A DNA stretch of 30,017 nt from SKLM01 sp964390305 (GCA_964390305.1 CAYMHT010000024.1:1-30017), one strand, 5' to 3'; numbered from the stretch's first letter, positions 15,886-22,855 are shown. The notes: generated by a model not told the origin, from the letters alone. Translations and numbers: made by a program.

Positions 15886-15899
15886 GCCATATGTATGGC
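15886..15899. other. Perfect palindrome just after the HAD gene stop codon
   Basis: GCCATA (15886-15891) and TATGGC (15894-15899) form a 6-bp inverted repeat with a 2-base centre. It abuts the stop codon of the minus-strand HAD gene. It lacks a T tract, so it could be a weak 3' stem or a protein-binding site. Confidence 0.35.
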
Positions 15900-16598
15900 T
15901 CAAGAACCCTGCACCCGATCCCCGACACCCCCACCCTCGACAAGCTGATCGACCACCACCCCCACGTCCAGCACCCCGTCCACGGCAAAGTCGATGCAGT
16001 CCTCAGGAACACCACGGACTCCCTTTCCTTCCTCGGCATCGATCAGGATCGTGGTGATTCCCAGAGCCTTGGCTGGCACCAGGTTGCGAGGGGAATCCTC
16101 GACCATCATGCACGCTTCCCCTTCAGCGCCCAGGATCGCCAACATCAGTTCGTAGGCCTCAGGGCTGAGCTTGTTCCGTAGGCCGACCTCCTCGATGCCG
16201 ATGATCCGCTCGAACTGATCGGCGACGCCCAGCGCCTCCAACACGCGTCGACCGTGCTCCCGTGTGGCGTTCGTGTACACCACCTTCCGCAGCTGAATCC
16301 CAGCCAGCATCTCCGCCAACGCCGGATCGGGCGCCAGGTAGTCCTCGACGGGGATGTCGTGCACGAAGTGAAGGTACTGCCCGACGTCCAGGTCGCGCTC
16401 CGCCATCAGCCCCCCCATTGTGGTTCCAAACCTCCGCAGGTACCGACGGCGTAGGGCCGTGGCTTCCTCCCAGCTCAAGTCCAGCCGATCACACATCCAC
16501 ACCTGGATGCGCCGACCGATCTCCTCCATGACCCCGCTGTCACGCCGGTAGAGGGTGTTGTCGAGATCGAAGATGATGAATTCGAATGACATCGACAT
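15900..16598 (-). CDS. HAD family hydrolase, pyrimidine 5'-nucleotidase-like
   Basis: HAD hydrolase with a type I cap, resembling the SDT1/pyrimidine 5'-nucleotidase group. The 232-residue product has motif I IFDLDNTLYR, motif II VYTNATREH, motif III lysine in LRNKLSPEAY and motif IV MVEDSPRN, followed by ALGITTILID. The last roughly 30 residues after VPEDCIDFAVDGVLDV are Val/Gly/Asp rich. Two ATG codons, at 16598 and 16592, are both plausible; a weak AGGGA lies upstream. The gene starts 75 bases after the etfA stop on the same strand, and no promoter is evident between them, so it may be read through from the beta-oxidation operon. Confidence 0.85.
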   Translation of the reverse strand: MSMSFEFIIFDLDNTLYRRDSGVMEEIGRRIQVWMCDRLDLSWEEATALRRRYLRRFGTTMGGLMAERDLDVGQYLHFVHDIPVEDYLAPDPALAEMLAGIQLRKVVYTNATREHGRRVLEALGVADQFERIIGIEEVGLRNKLSPEAYELMLAILGAEGEACMMVEDSPRNLVPAKALGITTILIDAEEGKGVRGVPEDCIDFAVDGVLDVGVVVDQLVEGGGVGDRVQGS

Positions 16599-16673
16599 CT
16601 AGTCCCTGACAGTGATCGCCTCGACGCACGGTAAGCCGATGTCGGTCCGGCGCCCTAGCGGCAGTTGAACCCG

Positions 16674-17705
16674 CTATTCAAGCGCTTCCAGCAGCGCCGG
16701 GAGCACCTCCTCTGGCCGCCCCTCCACACACAGATCAGCCACCTCGAAGATGGGCGCGCGCGGATCGGGATGGATGGCCACGATGAACTTCGATTCCTCC
16801 ACAGCCGCGTTGTGAAAGGTGTCGCCGCGGATGCCCACGGCCACGTAGACCTCGGGGGAGAGCCTCACGCCGCGCACGTCCACGACCTGTTCGCTGCTAA
16901 CCAGCCCGGCGTCCCAGGCCCCGCGGTCGCCGGCCAAGGCCCCGCCCAGCGCCTGAGCGAGCTGCTCAACCAGCTCGAAGTTGCCCGCCTGGCGGCCACC
17001 GGCCACCACCACGGGTGCCTCAGATAATGGTACCTCCGGCGGTTCGAATCCCTCGGCGGCGCCCACCACACGCACGGCCGGCTCCGCCAGCTCTACCTCA
17101 AGGATCGTCGGCTCGCCTTTGCGGTACTCGTCGACGAAGGGCTCCGCGAACGCGCCTGGTTCGATGGTCAGGAACTGCGGGCGGGCCTCCGGGCAGGCTC
17201 GGATCTCGAAGTACTCGCCCCCGTAGACCGGGAAGGTGCCCTCCACCGCCCGTGTGGCCTCGTCCAGGGCCACGGCCGTCACGTGCTCGATCAGCCCGCC
17301 ACCCATGCGCTGCGCCAGCCGCGGCGCCAGTGCCTGCCCCACATCCGTCGCCCCCAAAAAGACGATCTCCGGCTGCTCCTCCTCGAACAGGTCAGCCAGG
17401 ATCTCCAGATAGGGCTCGACGGCAAAGGCAGCCAGATGCTCGTGATCGGCCACCCGCACGCCATCGGCGCCGGCCTGATACAGCCTTCCCGCCAGCGGGG
17501 CGACCTCACTGCCGAGCAGAACGGCGTAGACGTACGCACCCAGCGAGTCCGCCACCGTGCGAGCAGCGCCTATAGCCTCCAGGGTCACCGACGCGATCTC
17601 ACCCTCTGCAACATCGGCGACGACCCATACGCCCGCGCCTCCCGCGGCCTCCTCAAGGACCTCTTCCTGCTGTGCCATCACCAGGTCAAGGTATGAAGCG
17701 TCCAT
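16674..17705 (-). CDS. etfA: Electron transfer flavoprotein alpha subunit (FixB/EtfA family), divergent
   Basis: With EtfB it should accept electrons from acyl-CoA dehydrogenases and pass them on toward the quinone pool. The 343-residue product has an extra N-terminal stretch of about 24 residues before the usual VWVVAD start, yet the ATG at 17705 has a good GGAGGT ribosome site. The C-terminal FAD domain is recognisable: VVVAGGR (232-238), DRGAWDAGLV around R261, YVAVGIRGDTFH (287-298) and FIVAIHPDPRAPIFEVAD. Several FAD contacts differ from the usual sequence: SRAAVDAG is DRGAWDAG, QTGKxV is VDVRGV, and GISGAIQH is GIRGDTFH. It starts 15 bases after etfB and is the last gene of the operon. 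Confidence 0.86.
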   Translation of the reverse strand: MDASYLDLVMAQQEEVLEEAAGGAGVWVVADVAEGEIASVTLEAIGAARTVADSLGAYVYAVLLGSEVAPLAGRLYQAGADGVRVADHEHLAAFAVEPYLEILADLFEEEQPEIVFLGATDVGQALAPRLAQRMGGGLIEHVTAVALDEATRAVEGTFPVYGGEYFEIRACPEARPQFLTIEPGAFAEPFVDEYRKGEPTILEVELAEPAVRVVGAAEGFEPPEVPLSEAPVVVAGGRQAGNFELVEQLAQALGGALAGDRGAWDAGLVSSEQVVDVRGVRLSPEVYVAVGIRGDTFHNAAVEESKFIVAIHPDPRAPIFEVADLCVEGRPEEVLPALLEALE

Positions 17706-17720
17706 GTCAGTACCTCCCCC

Positions 17721-18509
17721 CTACCCGCGCAGCCGCTTCCGGAGCGCGTCCCCCACCACCTGCGCTGCCTCCTCGGCCGTGCCCTCCGCCCGCGTCCCCC
17801 GCTCCCGCTCCGGCGGGAAGTCCCGCCCCCGCTCCTCGAGGACCGGCACGCATTCGCCTTCTGCCAGCAGGTCGGCCACCTCCCACCGCTCCACGACTTC
17901 ACCCATCCCCTTCTCGCCGCGGTACACATTGATCAGGCGCACACCGTCCGCGTACCGGGGCTTGAGCGCCCCCGCTGGCACCGTCACGACGGCAGGGAGA
18001 TCCGTTTCCACGCGGACATATTCATCTCCATCCTGACGTACGGCCTCCAGTCGTCCGTCCGCTGCTTCAAGCGCCCAGGCGCCGGCAATCTGCGGCCACC
18101 CGAGCGCCTCGGCCACGCGGAGCCCCAATTGACCCTGCCCCGTGTCCAGCTTCGTCATACCAGCCATCAACAGGTCAGCCCCGCCCAGTCGTTCGATCAC
18201 CGCTTCCAACGCCCGAGCCGCCACCGCCTCGTCGGCATCCTCGAACCATTCACCAGATACATAGATCGCCCGATCCGCCCCCATCGCGAGCCCACGCCGC
18301 AGGGTATCGTCGTCTGGCTCTGGCTGACCGGACACCACGACCACTTCACCCCCGCTGGCATCCTTGATACGCAGGGCTGCTTCCAGCGCACTGTGGTCGG
18401 CAGGCTCGATCATATACTCTTCACGGTTGATGAAGAGGCGACGCAGTCGCCTGTGGGCCACGATGCCAGCGGGGTCGAGAACTCTCCTGAGTGGAACGAC
18501 TATCCGCAT
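17721..18509 (-). CDS. etfB: Electron transfer flavoprotein beta subunit (FixA/EtfB family), divergent
   Basis: Partner of EtfA; the beta subunit usually binds AMP in conventional ETFs. The 262-residue product starts MRIVVPLRRVLDP and shows the family pattern with DHSALEAALRIKD and RRGLAMGADRAIYV. The signature normally reading DGDTGQVGPELAE appears as LDTGQGQLGLRVAEALGWP, so the nucleotide loop is one turn different. The C-terminal 40 residues are rich in charged residues, with the usual basic end. An AGGAG site precedes the ATG. It lies 30 bases after the acyl-CoA dehydrogenase gene and 15 before etfA, indicating co-transcription and electron coupling to those dehydrogenases. Confidence 0.87.
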   Translation of the reverse strand: MRIVVPLRRVLDPAGIVAHRRLRRLFINREEYMIEPADHSALEAALRIKDASGGEVVVVSGQPEPDDDTLRRGLAMGADRAIYVSGEWFEDADEAVAARALEAVIERLGGADLLMAGMTKLDTGQGQLGLRVAEALGWPQIAGAWALEAADGRLEAVRQDGDEYVRVETDLPAVVTVPAGALKPRYADGVRLINVYRGEKGMGEVVERWEVADLLAEGECVPVLEERGRDFPPERERGTRAEGTAEEAAQVVGDALRKRLRG

Positions 18510-18539
18510 GATCTCATCTCCTGTTCCTTTGCCCCGTGG

Positions 18540-19706
18540 TCACGGGCTGATCCGCACACCGTGCTCGCGGAAGAGGCGCGAGGCGATGACGATGCGCTGA
18601 ATCTCGTTGGTGCCCTCGAAGATCTCGGCGATCCGCGCGTCCCGGAAGGCCCGTTCAATGGGGTAGTCGCGCGAGTAGCCCAGTCCACCGTGGATCTGCA
18701 CCGCCATGTCGATGGCCCGCGAGGCCACCTCCGAGCCGTACAGCTTGCACATCGCTGCCAGACGCGTGAAGGGCTGGTCGGTATCCACCATCCACGCCAC
18801 CCGGTAGACGAGGCTCCGAAGCGCCTCTAGCTCCGTCGCCATGTCGGCGATCATCCACTGCACCGATTGCTTGTGCGCCAATGGCGTGCCGAACTGCTCC
18901 CGCGTCTTGGCCCAATCGATCGACCACTCCAGTGCCGCCTGAGCGCCACCCAGGCAGGCGGCGCCGAGGGTCAACCGTCCCATATCGAGAGACTTCATAA
19001 ACGCGACGAAGCCCTCCCCCACTTTACCCAGCACGTTCTCGTGGGGCACCCGCATATCCTCGAACACCAGCTCGGCCGTGGAGCTACCCCGGATGCCCAT
19101 CTTGTCCTCGTGTCTACCCACCTCGAAGCCGGGCGTGTCCGTCTCGATGATGAAGGCGGTGATGCCACCACGGGCCCCCAGTGTAGGATCCGTGACGGCC
19201 ATAACGGTCGCGATGTCGGCGAAACTGCCGTTGGTGTTGAAAGTCTTCGTGCCGTTGATCACCCAATGGTCGCCATCCCGGACGGCGCGGGTGCGGATCG
19301 CCGCCGCGTCGGAGCCGGCGTCGGACTCGGTCAGCAGGAAAGCAGCGAACTTCTCGCCTTTCGCAAGGGGTGTCAGATACTTGCGCTTCTGTTCTTCATT
19401 CCCATCCAGGTAGATCGTCATCGCCCCGATGCCGATGTGGGCGCCGACGTTCGTCGCCGTAGAGGTGCAAACGCGGCCCAACTCCTCCATCAGGATGCAG
19501 TAGCCGGTCTCCCCGGCCCCCATGCCCCCGTACTTCTGCGGGAAACAGACCCCCAGCAGTCCGATCTCCCCCATCTTGTGCAATACCTCAAACGGGACCC
19601 TCCCCTCACGATCGATCTCCGCCGCGATGGGGGCGACCTCGTTCTCCGCGAACTCCCGGATCATCCGTCGCAGAGCTTCATGTTCCGGAGAAAATGTAAA
19701 ATCCAT
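18540..19706 (-). CDS. Acyl-CoA dehydrogenase (canonical catalytic Glu near the C-terminus)
   Basis: FAD enzyme for the first step of beta-oxidation, forming trans-2-enoyl-CoA and passing electrons to ETF. The ATG at 19706 has a perfect GAGGAGGT ribosome site and gives 388 residues, the normal size. Seen: the N-terminal helical domain, FAD/substrate segment LLTESDAGSD (124-133), FNTNGSFAD, and KTREQFGTPL. The C-terminal FEGTNEIQR holds E364, the catalytic base position of short- and medium-chain enzymes. At the alternative isovaleryl/long-chain base position it has Gly (G243 in DMGRL). It lies 10 bases after the other dehydrogenase gene and 30 before etfB. Chain-length specificity cannot be read from sequence. 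Confidence 0.94.
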   Translation of the reverse strand: MDFTFSPEHEALRRMIREFAENEVAPIAAEIDREGRVPFEVLHKMGEIGLLGVCFPQKYGGMGAGETGYCILMEELGRVCTSTATNVGAHIGIGAMTIYLDGNEEQKRKYLTPLAKGEKFAAFLLTESDAGSDAAAIRTRAVRDGDHWVINGTKTFNTNGSFADIATVMAVTDPTLGARGGITAFIIETDTPGFEVGRHEDKMGIRGSSTAELVFEDMRVPHENVLGKVGEGFVAFMKSLDMGRLTLGAACLGGAQAALEWSIDWAKTREQFGTPLAHKQSVQWMIADMATELEALRSLVYRVAWMVDTDQPFTRLAAMCKLYGSEVASRAIDMAVQIHGGLGYSRDYPIERAFRDARIAEIFEGTNEIQRIVIASRLFREHGVRISP

Positions 19707-19716
19707 AGCTACCTCC

Positions 19717-20865
19717 TCACGGCGTGATCTCAACCTCCCACGCAGAGAAGACGTCCTGAGCGATCAAGACGTTGTGCAATTCCGTCGGTCCGCCGATGAT
19801 GCCGAGCCCGCGGGCGTCACGGTACTTGCGGGCCATCGGATAGTCCTCCATGTAGCCGTAGCCCCCCAGCACCTGAAGCATACGATCGGTCACGCTGCGA
19901 GCCACGCGGGCGCTGAAAGCCTTCACGATTGAGGCATCGAACCCCAGGTCATTCGCCTGATCCACCTGCCAGGCCCCATGGTAGACCAGATAGCGCAGCG
20001 CTTCGACCTCGGTGGCACTCTCCGCCACGTAGTTCTGGATGGCCTGCTTCTCCGCGATGGGAACGCCGAACTGCACCCGCTCGACGGCGAACTGGGCCCC
20101 CACGTCCACGCTGTCTGCGGCCACGCCCAACCCGGCCGCGCCCAGCGTGATCGCCATACGCTCCTGCGCCCGCTGCGCGATGCCCCATCCTTCCCCTTCG
20201 CCACCCAGTCGATTGGCAACCGGCGCGCGACATCCATCCAGATACAACGTGTTGAACGGCACGTTCCTCAACCCCAGCGTCGGCTCCCGATAGCCGATCG
20301 TCAGGCCAGGCGCGTCCTCGGAGATGAGGAAAGCATCGATCCCCTGCGGCCCCTGGGCGAAGACGAGGAACAAGCCAGCGATCTCACCATTGGCCACCCA
20401 GGTCTTGACCCCGTCGAGCACGCGATCTTCGCCGTCAGGCACGGCCTGGGTCTGGAGTGCCCTGGCGTCAGTCCCGGCGTCCGGCTCGGTGAGCGCGAAA
20501 GCACCGATCGCCTCGCCGGATGCCAGCAGCGGTAGATACTCCTCCTTCTGGGCCTCGCTGCCGTGCTCCAGGATTGCCATCGCCACCAGACTGACGTGCG
20601 TCCCCAGCGTCACCGCGATCGACACGCAGTCCCGCGCCAGAGACTCGATGAGTAGGGCATAGCTGACAAAATCGAGATCCGCGCCGAAGTACTCCTCCGG
20701 AAGCGTCGCGCCCAGGAAGCCTTGACGCGCGGCCTTCTGGAGCACGTTCACAGGGGGCATCTCCTCGTGGTCGATCTCCTCCGCGATCGGTGCAATCTCG
20801 TTCGTGGAGAAGTCTCCGAACATGGCACGGAACATCTTCTGTTCTTCACTGAGCGCAAATTCCAT
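19717..20865 (-). CDS. Acyl-CoA dehydrogenase (probable isovaleryl/long-chain-type catalytic base)
   Basis: Second acyl-CoA dehydrogenase of the operon, 382 residues from the ATG at 20865, which has an AGGAGG site seven bases upstream. Family blocks: FALTEPDAGTDA (123-134), KTWVANGEIAG, RVQFGVPIAEKQAIQNYVAE and the C-terminal GGYGYMEDYPMARKYRDAR. At the usual base position the FEGT motif is replaced by IGGPTEL, giving Gly at 358. A glutamate is instead present at E235 in RAQERM, the place where isovaleryl-CoA and long-chain dehydrogenases hold their base. So it is probably active but of that mechanistic type. It shares low overall identity with its neighbour and is not a recent duplicate. A 421-base gap separates it from the crotonase gene upstream. 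Confidence 0.92.
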   Translation of the reverse strand: MEFALSEEQKMFRAMFGDFSTNEIAPIAEEIDHEEMPPVNVLQKAARQGFLGATLPEEYFGADLDFVSYALLIESLARDCVSIAVTLGTHVSLVAMAILEHGSEAQKEEYLPLLASGEAIGAFALTEPDAGTDARALQTQAVPDGEDRVLDGVKTWVANGEIAGLFLVFAQGPQGIDAFLISEDAPGLTIGYREPTLGLRNVPFNTLYLDGCRAPVANRLGGEGEGWGIAQRAQERMAITLGAAGLGVAADSVDVGAQFAVERVQFGVPIAEKQAIQNYVAESATEVEALRYLVYHGAWQVDQANDLGFDASIVKAFSARVARSVTDRMLQVLGGYGYMEDYPMARKYRDARGLGIIGGPTELHNVLIAQDVFSAWEVEITP

Positions 20866-20871
20866 CACAAG

Positions 20872-21233
20872 CCCTCCTGCTGATGGCTCAGCCTACTGCG
20901 TGGATTGAGAATTGAGGTGCTCCGGACCCGGATGGCTGCTACGAGACGATGACGACGGGTCCGGAGCACCTACAGGTAACGGTTCTGACGCTCAACGTGG
21001 TCGTCGAGCCCGGTCCTGCTGCGATGTTGCGGCGTTGTTGGCGTCCGAGTACGTGGTGACACCGACACCGCATTCGTTGTCTGCTGCGACGGATGGCAGC
21101 GCGGCGCCGGTGTCCGGGGTGTCGTTGAAGGCGATGTAGGGTTCATAGATGACCGGGGCGTCAGAACTCGATCCTGCCACAGGGTATCGTCGAATCGAGA
21201 CATTGGCGGGTTGGCAACCTGGACCTGAGCCTC
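20872..21233 (-). other. Long spacer in the beta-oxidation operon; contains a hairpin and a coding-like fragment
   Basis: This stretch lies between the crotonase stop and the next dehydrogenase gene, where the other tight junctions of the operon are only 10-46 bases. It holds a perfect 16-bp inverted repeat (20915-20971). A minus-strand open frame at 20992-21180 has strongly GC-biased third codon positions and a sensible composition (for example VIYEPYIAFNDTPDTG), but no ribosome site, no recognised family and an abrupt end. It may be the remnant of an inserted or decayed gene. No promoter was recognised. Confidence 0.4.
20915..20971. repeat. Perfect 16-bp inverted repeat with 25-base loop
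   Basis: Left arm AGGTGCTCCGGACCCG (20915-20930) and right arm CGGGTCCGGAGCACCT (20956-20971) are exact reverse complements. The structure lies about 50 bases before the dehydrogenase start at 20865. There is no T tract on either side, so it is not a standard terminator. It could be an mRNA-stabilising hairpin, the ends of a miniature mobile element, or an attachment site. Confidence 0.8.
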
Positions 21234-21289
21234 CCCAGTCGCCGATCTACCGGTCTCCCGGTCTGCCAATCTCCCAATCCACCAACCTA
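21234..21289. repeat. Degenerate 8-bp tandem array ending on the crotonase stop codon
   Basis: Seven consecutive octamers on the plus strand fit the pattern CCRRTCYN: CCCAGTCG, CCGATCTA, CCGGTCTC, CCGGTCTG, CCAATCTC, CCAATCCA, CCAACCTA. The last unit ends at 21289, and its final CTA is the complement of the TAG stop of the minus-strand crotonase gene. Confidence 0.75.
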
Positions 21290-22087
21290 CTGATCCTTGA
21301 ACTCCGGTTGTCGCTTCTCCAGGAACGCGCTCACGCCCTCGCGGATGTCCTCCGTGTCGGCGAGGCCCACAAACTGCTCCTTCTCCATCTCGAGGCCCTC
21401 TTCGATGCTGACCTGTAGCCCCTTCGTGACCGCTTCCAGCGTGGCCGCGACCGGGAACTTCGATTTCGACACGATCTTGCGGGCCAACCCCCGGGCCTCC
21501 TTCAGGATTGCGCCGGCCGGCACCACCTTGTTGACGAGGCCAACCCGGTAGGCCTCCTGCGCCGTGATCATATCGCCCGTGAGGATCATCTCCAGCGCTT
21601 TGCCCTTACCGACAATGCGCGGCAGTCGCTGGGTACCACCCCAGCCCGGGATAAGTCCCAGGTTGATCTCTGGCTGCCCCAGCCGGGCGCGGTCCGAGCA
21701 GATCCGCATGTGGCAGGACATCGCCAGCTCCAGGCCACCCCCCAGGCAGAAACCGTTGATCGCCGCAATGACTGGCTTGCTGGCCTTCTCGATCTTCAGG
21801 TGCACCGACTGCCCTCGCTCGATGAACGCACGCGCCTCCGCGTAGCCCCCCTCAGGGTCCTCGAGGAGCTCCTGGATCTCCGGGATATCCGCGCCAGCGA
21901 CGAAGGCGTTCGTCCCGCCGCCGGTGATAACGATAGCCTTGACCTCGTCATCGGTCAGCAGCTCATCCACGGCCTCGTCGAGCTCGGTCACCACCTGTTT
22001 GTTGAACGAGTTGACCGGCGGGTGATCGATGGTCAACAAGGCAATACGGTCTTCGACTTCCGTCCGGATGTTTTGCCATTCGCCCAT
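21287..22087 (-). CDS. Enoyl-CoA hydratase/isomerase (crotonase) family protein
   Basis: Hydrates trans-2-enoyl-CoA to 3-hydroxyacyl-CoA, the second beta-oxidation step. The 266-residue product has the oxyanion-hole segments AFVAGADI (61-68) and NGFCLGGGLELAMSC, and both catalytic glutamates: E120 (GGGLELAM) and E140 (GQPEINLGLIPGWGGTQRL). Length is normal. The ATG lies in a 55-base segment that is repeated on both sides of the 100-base N gap. The AGGAGG ribosome site is seen only beyond the gap at 22248-22253, eight bases from the ATG of the second copy (22242), so the gap is almost surely an assembly artefact and the gene is intact. The open frame running through the Ns is not real. Confidence 0.93.
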   Translation of the reverse strand: MGEWQNIRTEVEDRIALLTIDHPPVNSFNKQVVTELDEAVDELLTDDEVKAIVITGGGTNAFVAGADIPEIQELLEDPEGGYAEARAFIERGQSVHLKIEKASKPVIAAINGFCLGGGLELAMSCHMRICSDRARLGQPEINLGLIPGWGGTQRLPRIVGKGKALEMILTGDMITAQEAYRVGLVNKVVPAGAILKEARGLARKIVSKSKFPVAATLEAVTKGLQVSIEEGLEMEKEQFVGLADTEDIREGVSAFLEKRQPEFKDQ

Positions 22088-22092
22088 TGTTT
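22038..22092. repeat. First copy of the 55-base direct repeat at the scaffold gap
   Basis: Identical base for base to 22193-22247 and ending exactly where the Ns start. It encodes the first residues of the crotonase. It most likely represents a contig end. Confidence 0.95.
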
Positions 22093-22192
22093 NNNNNNNN
22101 NNNNNNNNNNNNNNNNNNNNNNNNNNNNNNNNNNNNNNNNNNNNNNNNNNNNNNNNNNNNNNNNNNNNNNNNNNNNNNNNNNNNNNNNNNNN
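22093..22192. other. Assembly gap of exactly 100 Ns
   Basis: Fixed-length N run of the kind placed by scaffolding software. It is flanked by identical 55-base sequences, so the true distance is probably negative (overlapping contigs) and no sequence need be missing. Confidence 0.95.
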
Positions 22193-22247
22193 AAGGCAAT
22201 ACGGTCTTCGACTTCCGTCCGGATGTTTTGCCATTCGCCCATTGTTT
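22193..22247. repeat. Second copy of the 55-base direct repeat at the scaffold gap
   Basis: Begins at the first base after the Ns and equals 22038-22092. It is followed by the AGGAGG ribosome site of the crotonase gene (minus strand). Confidence 0.95.
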
Positions 22248-22263
22248 ACCTCCTGTGTGTGTC

Positions 22264-22314
22264 GGTATATTGGTAGATTGGTATGTTGGTAGATTGGTAG
22301 GTTGGTAGACTGGG
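22264..22314. repeat. 8-bp tandem array in inverted orientation upstream of the crotonase gene
   Basis: Six exact-period octamers on the plus strand: GGTATATT, GGTAGATT, GGTATGTT, GGTAGATT, GGTAGGTT, GGTAGACT, then GGG. It is the reverse complement of the CCAATCTA-type unit seen in the other arrays. It lies 11 bases before the crotonase ribosome site. Confidence 0.85.
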
Positions 22315-22349
22315 ATCGCAGCGCTATGACCGCCATTGTCTTCCAGGCA

Positions 22350-22367
22350 GCAATCTACCACTTCCTA
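22350..22367. repeat. Short 8-bp-type repeat ending on the four-helix-bundle gene stop codon
   Basis: GCAATCTA followed by CCACTTCCTA, the latter two bases longer than a unit. The closing CTA is the complement of the TAG stop of the minus-strand gene. Its orientation is opposite to the array at 22264-22314, so the two can pair in RNA. Confidence 0.55.
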
Positions 22368-22793
22368 CCATGTAGGATCTCCCTCGCGTACGGCCAGTCT
22401 CTCCCCGTATTCTTCCGAACCGCGCCTCTGTCGACGGATGTAGCGAATGTAGCCGTTCAGCGAACGCAATGCGCTGTGGCAGAGCTCGCGCTGGCGAGGC
22501 AGTTCGTCGCTCGTGTAACCTATCTCGTCGCATATTACGAAGCCGCTCAGCGTCTCGTCGAGGGAGCCACGGGCGATGTAGTAGAAGCGCAGACCGTCCA
22601 GGTAGTGATAGCGACCGTAGCCTTCTGCAATGTTGAGGACGGCGCTCGTCGCTGCCCGACGCATCTGATCAGCCAGGTTGTATCGTTCCTCCGGTGGCAA
22701 CTGTCCGGCAAGGCGATATGCCTCCTTCAAGACTTGCAGCGCCAACTGGTAGCACTCCAGATCCTCAAATCCGCGCTGTCCGGCCTTCGCCAC
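22365..22793 (-). CDS. Four-helix-bundle protein (23S rRNA intervening-sequence protein family)
   Basis: Member of the small S23/IVP family of four-helix-bundle proteins, first known from insertions in 23S rRNA genes and common as stray genes in intergenic regions. Their function is not established. The 142-residue product shows FEDLECYQLALQVLKEAYRL, then YNLADQMRRAATSAVLNIAEGYGR, then the region around RFYYIARGSLDETLSGF, all diagnostic. The GTG at 22793 has a GGGAG upstream. The C-terminal 20 residues after YIRYIRRQ are a non-conserved tail ending in PTW just before TAG. It sits between two beta-oxidation genes and has 8-bp repeat arrays on both sides. It has no obvious role in fatty acid metabolism and looks like an insertion. 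Confidence 0.88.
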   Translation of the reverse strand: MAKAGQRGFEDLECYQLALQVLKEAYRLAGQLPPEERYNLADQMRRAATSAVLNIAEGYGRYHYLDGLRFYYIARGSLDETLSGFVICDEIGYTSDELPRQRELCHSALRSLNGYIRYIRRQRRGSEEYGERLAVREGDPTW

Positions 22794-22800
22794 GTCCCTC

Positions 22801-22855
22801 TCCCGTTACCGGTCTACCAATGTACCAGTTTCCCAGTTTCCCAACCTATCGGCTA
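22801..22855. repeat. Degenerate 8-bp tandem array ending on the 3-hydroxyacyl-CoA dehydrogenase stop codon
   Basis: Plus-strand units TCCCGTTA, CCGGTCTA, CCAATGTA, CCAGTTTC, CCAGTTTC, CCAACCTA and a 7-base TCGGCTA. The closing CTA at 22853-22855 is the complement of the TAG stop of the dehydrogenase gene. The array fills nearly the whole gap to the four-helix-bundle gene. Confidence 0.75.

Noticed and set aside
20915..20971. Rho-independent terminator
   Set aside because: The stem is strong but has a 25-base loop and no T tract on either strand.
20970..21269. 99-codon minus-strand frame in the operon spacer
   Set aside because: Low-complexity Thr/Pro/Arg composition typical of an off-frame reading; the overlapping frame at 20992-21180 looks more coding-like.
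21962..22361. Open frames running through the N gap, including an extended crotonase N-terminus
   Set aside because: They depend on translating Ns and on a duplicated contig end; the true start is the ATG within the repeat.
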